A DNA stretch of 10,361 bases from positions 1-10,361 of the forward strand of contig CALPVO020000059.1 in NCBI GenBank assembly GCA_943327025.2, read 5' to 3'. Made by a program: the position numbers and the translations under genes. The DNA comes from Janthinobacterium lividum. Lineage in GTDB: Bacteria > Pseudomonadota > Gammaproteobacteria > Steroidobacterales > Steroidobacteraceae. The notes under the pieces are model-generated. The model did no database searches. It saw only the letters and a program-made list of their open reading frames with translations, and had not been told where the DNA came from. Every line of letters starts with the position of its first letter. Position 1 is the stretch's first letter. Below are positions 5,911-10,361 of this stretch, one piece after another.

Positions 5911-6952
5911 CCGCATCCGCCGCCTTTTTGCGCTTGCGCTTCAGGTTGCCGAGCGAATCGATGAACTCGGCGAGGTCGGCCGGGAGCGGCGCACTGAAGG
6001 CGTACTGCTTGCCGCCCGGCCATTCGAACGACAGCGACTGGGCGTGCAGGAACATGCGCGTTAGGCCGGCCTCCAGCACCAAGGCGTTGTCCTCGCGAGT
6101 GGCGTACTTGTCGTCGCCCGCCACGGGGTGCCCCGCATAGGCGGCATGCACGCGAATCTGGTGGGTGCGACCGGTGTCCAACTGCACCTGCAGCAGCGTG
6201 GCCATATTGCCGAAGAAGTCCACCGGGATGAACGTGGAGCGCGACTCCTTGCCGCGGGCGTCCACCTTCACCACCCGTTCGCCGCCGGAGCGGTTCTGGG
6301 TGGCCAGCGGCGCATCAATCAGCTTGGTGCCGTGGGGCCAGTTACCCAGCACCAAGGTGAGGTACTGCTTTTCCATCTGGCCTTCGCGGATGAGCCCGTG
6401 GGCAATGCGCAGGCTGGCGCGGTCGCGCGCCACCAGCAGCAAGCCACTGGTATCCCGGTCCAGGCGGTGGACCAGTTCCAACTCTTCCGTGGGGCGACTG
6501 GCGCGCAGGGCCTCGATGACGCCAAAGCTGAGCCCGCTGCCGCCGTGGACCGCCAGGCCCGATGGCTTGTCGATGACCAGAAAGCGGTCGTCCTCGAAGA
6601 TGATGGCGGACTCGATAGCGTCCGTGAGGCCCTTGGGCGCCTTGCGCGGGCCGGCGCCCCCCGCCAGCGGTTCACCGTCCGGGCCGACAGGCACCACTTC
6701 CGCCCGCATGGGCGGCAGCCGGACTTCGTCGCCCGCGGCCAGCCGCTGCTCCGGTTTGGCGCGCTTGCCGTTCACGCGAATCTCACCTTTGCGCAAAATG
6801 CGGTAAACGGCCGACTTCGGCACACCCTTCAGTTCGCGGATGAGCCAGTTGTCGAGGCGTTGGCCATCGGCCCCTGCGTCGACAGTGGCCTTGGCCACGC
6901 CACGGCCCCCGGGGGGAACGGCGGCAGGACGGTCGGCGGTGTGACTGGTCAT
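5852..6952 (-). CDS. rluC: 23S rRNA pseudouridine synthase RluC
   Basis: 366 residues from ATG 6952, chosen because AGGAAA (6958-6963) lies 5 nt upstream and the family begins near here; further upstream the frame runs through the rne promoter. RluC modifies U955, U2504 and U2580 of 23S rRNA (E. coli numbering). An S4 RNA-binding domain covers about residues 30-90 (RLDNWLIREL, VYRILRKGEIRVNGKR). The RluA-type catalytic domain follows, with Asp165 in HRLDRDTSG (162-170), KQYLTLVLG (195-203) and GRTHQIRVHAA (261-271). The C-terminal 30 residues are a lysine/arginine-rich tail (LKRKRKKAADAATARR onward) beyond the usual end of about 319 residues in E. coli; its last 19 codons lie antisense to the end of maf. 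Divergent from rne, as in E. coli. Confidence 0.94.
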   Translation of the reverse strand: MTSHTADRPAAVPPGGRGVAKATVDAGADGQRLDNWLIRELKGVPKSAVYRILRKGEIRVNGKRAKPEQRLAAGDEVRLPPMRAEVVPVGPDGEPLAGGAGPRKAPKGLTDAIESAIIFEDDRFLVIDKPSGLAVHGGSGLSFGVIEALRASRPTEELELVHRLDRDTSGLLLVARDRASLRIAHGLIREGQMEKQYLTLVLGNWPHGTKLIDAPLATQNRSGGERVVKVDARGKESRSTFIPVDFFGNMATLLQVQLDTGRTHQIRVHAAYAGHPVAGDDKYATREDNALVLEAGLTRMFLHAQSLSFEWPGGKQYAFSAPLPADLAEFIDSLGNLKRKRKKAADAATARRVGQARRAAGPRKAR

Positions 6953-6971
6953 CAAGATTTCCTGTAAGACA

Positions 6972-7004
6972 TTGATTTTTCGCAGGAACGCTGCTATGTT
7001 CCTG
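6972..7004 (+). promoter_or_regulatory. rne promoter (extended -10) with a perfect 7-bp dyad over the -10 box
   Basis: TTGATT (6972-6977) and TATGTT (6995-7000) are 17 bp apart, and a TG at 6992-6993 forms an extended -10. Transcription would begin near 7007, giving a leader of about 525 nt. The inverted repeat CAGGAAC (6983-6989) / GTTCCTG (6998-7004), with 8 nt between, covers the -10 region, where a bound protein would block RNA polymerase. The promoter call rests on hexamer and spacing; the operator role is inference. The promoter also sits just upstream of the rluC start on the other strand, so one regulator could affect both genes. Confidence 0.65.
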
Positions 7005-7006
7005 AG

Positions 7007-7533
7007 CCCAAGAGCCCACTGGGGCCGGGGTCGCGAAGCGGCTCCGGGCCAGCCAGGCTCAAGCGCGGTCCCCGGTGTTTTCGCCCGGCCACCCACCCGC
7101 CCCGAGGGGCGGAAGGTGCCCGGAAGGCTTCCGGGTCCCGCATCTTAGTGGGTTGCGGCGCACCCGGCCAAAGGTTTTGGTCACCGCCAAGGCAACCCTC
7201 GCTCGGCCCGTGGGCAGTTCCGTCCGCCAATGCCAGCGTACTTGTTACCCGTCAGGGGTACAGGGCGCACCGGTAAGGCACAGGAACCCCGGGCGTGAGA
7301 CCGGACTCCAGGACGCACCAGGCTTGCTGGCGGCGCCCGTCGAAACAGTGCAGCCACCCTTCACCGGGTTGCCCATTACCGACGCGCGATGCCATTGCGG
7401 ACATGACATAACACCATGCTGTTCCACCGCCCTGCCTTCCACCGGCTAACCCCGGCCCACGCGTGCTCCCTCGCGCTCCCGTCTTCTCGCGCCCAACGCC
7501 CATCGGCCCCCTCGTTATCCCAAGCAGGGGCCC
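7007..7533 (+). promoter_or_regulatory. Long, hairpin-rich 5' leader of rne
   Basis: More than 500 bases with no supportable gene, between the rne promoter and its ATG. Stems I can pair by eye: 7023-7034 with 7038-7050 (12 bp, one bulge, GAA loop); 7097-7102 with 7107-7112 (CCGCCC/GGGCGG, CGAG loop); 7119-7125 with 7129-7135 (CCCGGAA/TTCCGGG, GGC loop); 7150-7165 (GGGT/ACCC plus GC/GC); 7166-7172 with 7176-7182 (CCAAA/TTTGG core); and 7246-7250 with 7256-7260 (TACCC/GGGTA). GAGCC (7004-7008) can pair with GGCTC (7056-7060) around the first hairpin. Established knowledge: in E. coli the 361-nt rne leader folds into hairpins that RNase E recognises to lower its own mRNA, and pseudomonads have a different rne leader motif. 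By analogy this is probably a feedback sensor. I cannot match it to either known family by sequence. Confidence 0.62.
7505..7532 (+). promoter_or_regulatory. Hairpin hiding the rne ribosome binding site
   Basis: GGCCCC (7505-7510) pairs perfectly with GGGGCC (7527-7532), loop of 16 nt. The 3' arm contains the Shine-Dalgarno AGGGG (7526-7530) and ends one base before the ATG at 7534. A register-shifted alternative, CCCCT (7508-7512) with AGGGG (7526-7530), also hides it. When folded, the start region would be masked, so rne translation may need an opening event upstream. Confidence 0.6.
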
Positions 7534-10361
7534 ATGAAGAGAATGCTAATCAATGCGACGCAGCAGGAAGAACTGCGCGTCGCCCTCGTTGACGGCCAGA
7601 AGCTTTACGACCTTTCCATCGAAATTCCCTCCCGGGAACAGAAGAAAGCGAATATCTACAAGGGCCGCGTTACCCGCGTCGAGCCCAGCTTAGAAGCCGC
7701 CTTTGTCGACTACGGCGCGGAGCGTCACGGTTTCCTGCCGCTGAAGGAACTGTCGCGCGACTGCTTCCGTCAGCCCGTGCAGGGCAACAAGTTCGTCATT
7801 CGCGACGTGCTCACCGAAGGCCAGGAAATTCTGGTGCAGGTGGAAAAAGAAGAGCGTGGCAACAAGGGCGCTGCCCTCACCACGTTCATCAGCTTGGCTG
7901 GCCGCTTCCTCGTTCTAATGCCGAACAACCCGCGCGCTGGTGGCGTGTCGCGCCGCATTGAAGGCGAAGACCGCGAAGTGACGCGCGAAGCCATGGACGC
8001 GCTGCAGATTCCCGACGGCATGGGTGCCATCGTGCGTACCGCCGGCGTGGGCCGCAGCACCGAGGAACTCCAGTGGGACCTCGACAACATGCGCGCCAAC
8101 TGGGATGCCATCGCCACCGCCGCGAAGGACCGCCCTGCCCCGTTCCTCATCTACCAGGAAAGCGACGCGGTCACCCGTGCCCTGCGCGACTACCTGGCCG
8201 ATGACGTCAGCGAAGTGATGGTGGACGACGCCGCCACCTTCGAACGCAGCCGCGAATACATGCAGCGCTTCATGCCGCCGGAATACCTGCGCAAGCTGAA
8301 GCCCTACCAAGACGACGTGCCGCTGTTCACGCGCTACCAGATCGAAAACCAGATCGAAAGCGCCTACGGCCACAAGGTGAACCTGCCCTCGGGCGGTAGC
8401 CTCGTCATCGACCACACCGAAGCGCTGGTGGCTATCGACATCAACTCGGCCCGCGCCACCAAGGGCTCGGACATCGAGGCCACGGCCACCAACACCAACC
8501 TGGAAGCCGCAGACGAAATTGCTCGTCAGCTGCGCCTGCGCGACCTCGGCGGTCTCATCGTCATCGACTTCATCGACATGGAGTCGCTGAAGAACCAGAA
8601 GGCTGTGGAAGACCGCCTCCGCGATGCCGTGAAGCAAGACCGCGCCCGCATCCAGATTGGCCGCATCTCGCGCTTCGGCCTGCTGGAAATGTCCCGCCAG
8701 CGCTTGCGCCCGGCGCTGGAAGAAAGCACCCACATGCAGTGCCCGCGCTGCAACGGCCTCGGTACCATCCGTGGTGTCGAAAGCCTGTCGCTGTCGGTGC
8801 TGCGTCTCATCGGCGAAGAGTCCCGCAAGGACCGTACCGCCAAGGTCATCGCGCAGCTGCCCGTGGAAGTGGCGACGTTCCTCGTGAACGAAAAGCGCCA
8901 CGACTTGCGTGCTGTGGAAGAGCGGTCGGGCGTCGGCATCATTCTGGTGCCGAACCCCACCCTAGATACCCCGAACTACATCCTGCGTCGCGTGCGCGAC
9001 GACGAGATGGGTTTGCAGGAAAACACGCTGCGCAGCCATGAAATGGGGCGCCGCGAAGTGGTGGAACTGGAAGTGGCCACCGAGCGCGCCAAGAAGCAGT
9101 TGCTGGAACACCAGCAGCCGGCGGTGACGCCGCTGATGCCGACGGAACCGGCCCCAGCGCACGCGCCGCGCCCCGAGCCCACTCCTGCCCCGGCGCCCGC
9201 GCCCGTGGTGGCGGGCCCGCGCAAGGGTATCTTCCGCCGTATCTGGGAATGGCTCTTCGGTGAATCGGGTGCACCTAAGGAAAAGTCCGGTGATAGTCGT
9301 GATGGCCGCGATGGCCGTGGCGACCGCCCGGATGGCCGTGGTGGACGTGACCGTTATGGCCGCGGCGGTAACGACCGTCACGCACGCCGTGATGGACGTG
9401 ATGGCCGCGATGGCCGTGGCCGCGGCGACCGCGAGCGTGGCGACCGTGACCGCAACGACCAAGGTGGCGACCGCGATCAGCCGCGTCGTGATGGCCGCGA
9501 TGGACGCGGCGGCCGAGACGGTGCTCCGCAGCGCGATGCACGTAACGAGGGCCGCAACGAAGGTCGCAGTGACAGCAAGCGCGAGCCGCGTAACGACGCG
9601 CGTCCGGAAGGCGCGCCGAAGGATGCCCCGCGCGATGGTCAACGCAACGAAGGCCGTGACGGCCAACGTGACGGCAACCGCCCTCGTGGCGACCGCCCCC
9701 CGCGTGAACCGCGTCCGCAAGACGGCCGTGGTCCGCAGCAGCCGCGCCCAGCCGCCCCGTCCGCACCGGTAGCCCCCGCCGCCAACGGCGAAGCCGGCAA
9801 CGCTGAAGAAGCTGACGACCAGCTGAATGCCGGCGCACCGGAAGGTGCCGGGCAGGACGGTGGTGATGGCAGTGGCCGTCGTCGTCGTGGTCGTCGTCGT
9901 GGCCGCGGTGGTCGCAACCGTCCGGATGACGCCCCAGGCAACGCACCTGCCGAAGGTGGCGCAGCCGCTCCGGCTGCTGCTGCTGGCGGCAGCGAGTTCG
10001 GCGCCGATGTGCCGGATATCGGTGAGTCGGGTGCCTTCCCCGTGCTGACGGAAGCGGAAATCCGCCGCCGTCAGGAAGAGGAAGACCGCGCTTGGGCTTC
10101 GTACCAGGCCGAGCAGGCCCGCGAAGGCCGTCGTGACCCGGCACCGGCTGCGAAGCCCGCCGCGGCACCGGTCGCGGCTCCTGCTCCGGTAGTCGCTGCG
10201 GTTGAAGAGCCGGTTGCGACTGCGGTTGCCGAACCGGCACCCGTGGTTGTTCCGGAAGTGATAGCAGAAGTAGCACCCGTAGTCGCAGCGGTAGTCGAAG
10301 CCGTCGTGGCTGCACCTATCGTCGTGACTACGCCGGCAGCGGTGGCTGCCGCCGAGGACGA
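7534..10361 (+). CDS. rne: Ribonuclease E (3' end beyond the window)
   Basis: 942 codons, open at the window edge and in frame throughout. ATG 7534 gives the invariant [17 protein letters not shown]. RNase E is the endonuclease that starts bulk mRNA decay and matures rRNA and tRNA, and scaffolds the degradosome at the inner membrane. Catalytic half: S1 domain (about 36-118, [15 protein letters not shown]), 5'-phosphate sensor Arg168/Thr169 in IVRTAGVG, magnesium-binding Asp302 (VAIDINS) and Asp345 (LIVIDFIDM), and Zn-link Cys403/Cys406 (CPRC), each one less than in E. coli. C-terminal half: an amphipathic segment [15 protein letters not shown] (563-577) fits the membrane anchor. Then come an Asp/Gly/Arg-rich tract (590-760), an arginine cluster [15 protein letters not shown] (782-796), a charged helix (about 838-867), and an Ala/Val/Pro-rich tail running off the edge. 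Partner-binding sites are not recognisable. Confidence 0.98.
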   Translation, partial: MKRMLINATQQEELRVALVDGQKLYDLSIEIPSREQKKANIYKGRVTRVEPSLEAAFVDYGAERHGFLPLKELSRDCFRQPVQGNKFVIRDVLTEGQEILVQVEKEERGNKGAALTTFISLAGRFLVLMPNNPRAGGVSRRIEGEDREVTREAMDALQIPDGMGAIVRTAGVGRSTEELQWDLDNMRANWDAIATAAKDRPAPFLIYQESDAVTRALRDYLADDVSEVMVDDAATFERSREYMQRFMPPEYLRKLKPYQDDVPLFTRYQIENQIESAYGHKVNLPSGGSLVIDHTEALVAIDINSARATKGSDIEATATNTNLEAADEIARQLRLRDLGGLIVIDFIDMESLKNQKAVEDRLRDAVKQDRARIQIGRISRFGLLEMSRQRLRPALEESTHMQCPRCNGLGTIRGVESLSLSVLRLIGEESRKDRTAKVIAQLPVEVATFLVNEKRHDLRAVEERSGVGIILVPNPTLDTPNYILRRVRDDEMGLQENTLRSHEMGRREVVELEVATERAKKQLLEHQQPAVTPLMPTEPAPAHAPRPEPTPAPAPAPVVAGPRKGIFRRIWEWLFGESGAPKEKSGDSRDGRDGRGDRPDGRGGRDRYGRGGNDRHARRDGRDGRDGRGRGDRERGDRDRNDQGGDRDQPRRDGRDGRGGRDGAPQRDARNEGRNEGRSDSKREPRNDARPEGAPKDAPRDGQRNEGRDGQRDGNRPRGDRPPREPRPQDGRGPQQPRPAAPSAPVAPAANGEAGNAEEADDQLNAGAPEGAGQDGGDGSGRRRRGRRRGRGGRNRPDDAPGNAPAEGGAAAPAAAAGGSEFGADVPDIGESGAFPVLTEAEIRRRQEEEDRAWASYQAEQAREGRRDPAPAAKPAAAPVAAPAPVVAAVEEPVATAVAEPAPVVVPEVIAEVAPVVAAVVEAVVAAPIVVTTPAAVAAAED
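9301..9516 (+). repeat. DGR-coding degenerate 9-bp repeats in rne
   Basis: The unit GATGGCCGY / GATGGACGY, coding Asp-Gly-Arg, occurs at least eight times here, some in direct tandem (9301-9318; three units within 9391-9417; 9490-9507), mixed with GGCGACCGY (Gly-Asp-Arg). The repeats keep the reading frame. They form the start of the arginine-rich, presumably RNA-binding, disordered part of RNase E. Tandem identical codons suggest slippage-driven growth, so length probably varies between strains. Confidence 0.8.

Noticed and set aside
6128..6967. Plus-strand open frame opposite rluC
   Set aside because: Antisense shadow of a gene with full catalytic motifs; no start signal.
7020..7450. Possible RNase P RNA, 6S RNA or other structural RNA gene between rluC and rne
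   Set aside because: The hairpin density suggested it, but I could not find the conserved RNase P core blocks on either strand. Position directly after the rne promoter fits a leader better.
7915..8901. Long minus-strand open frame opposite the RNase E catalytic domain
   Set aside because: The sense frame is unmistakable RNase E; the antisense product has low-complexity composition and no start signal.
9260..9772. Second plus-strand frame inside rne with many Ala/Val/Met residues
   Set aside because: It is the repeat region read one base out of phase and has no plausible start context; the rne frame is continuous across it.
9275..10315. Minus-strand frame of about 346 codons opposite the RNase E tail
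   Set aside because: Composition (arginine, proline, histidine, leucine) is the mirror image of the GC-rich repeat coding; no ribosome binding site or domain.

Overview
The window is GC-rich DNA from the chromosome of a proteobacterium, most likely a high-GC gammaproteobacterium. The block yceD-rpmF-plsX-fabH, next to a YceF-type maf gene and a divergent rluC / rne pair, is the classic gammaproteobacterial neighbourhood. RNase E has gammaproteobacterial-type catalytic residues (numbered one lower than in E. coli), and L32 is the cysteine-free form. I cannot name a genus from sequence alone. LAYOUT. (1) 1-110: no gene, but a long inverted repeat. (2) 111-1967, minus strand: a two-gene operon of abutting genes. 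A secreted LysM / YkuD L,D-transpeptidase (stop TAG) is followed without a gap by a secreted SUMF1/FGE-fold protein (GTG start) that lacks the formylglycine-forming cysteine pair. (3) 1968-2147: divergent intergenic region with a 20-bp-spaced direct repeat. (4) 2148-2351, plus strand: an unrecognised 67-residue protein built from two copies of an SGWD...W..RV motif. (5) 2359-2390: an intrinsic terminator closing the minus-strand operon that follows. (6) 5262 down to 2431, minus strand: promoter, then yceD - rpmF - plsX - fabH, linking 23S rRNA / 50S assembly to the start of phospholipid and fatty-acid synthesis. The promoter lies so close to the yceD ATG that the mRNA may be almost leaderless. 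(7) 5314-5910, plus: maf (yceF type), whose 3' end overlaps the 3' end of convergent rluC (5852-6952, minus) by 59 bp. (8) 6953-7533: the rluC / rne intergenic region, holding an extended -10 promoter with a perfect 7-bp dyad over its -10 element, then a leader of about 525 nt with many GC-rich hairpins. The last hairpin buries the rne Shine-Dalgarno sequence. (9) 7534 to the window end, plus: rne, open at the 3' edge, with a complete catalytic half and a long low-complexity, arginine-rich C-terminal half. FUNCTION. Most of the window is housekeeping: RNA decay and processing (RNase E), 23S rRNA pseudouridylation (RluC), 50S components (YceD, L32), acyl-phosphate and 3-ketoacyl-ACP formation (PlsX, FabH), modified-nucleotide clean-up (Maf), and envelope cross-linking (the transpeptidase). 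The parts most worth a second look are the rne leader with its promoter dyad and RBS-masking hairpin, the near-leaderless yceD promoter, the transpeptidase + inactive-looking FGE-fold pair, and the small duplicated-motif protein. I found no mobile element, CRISPR array, tRNA or rRNA.
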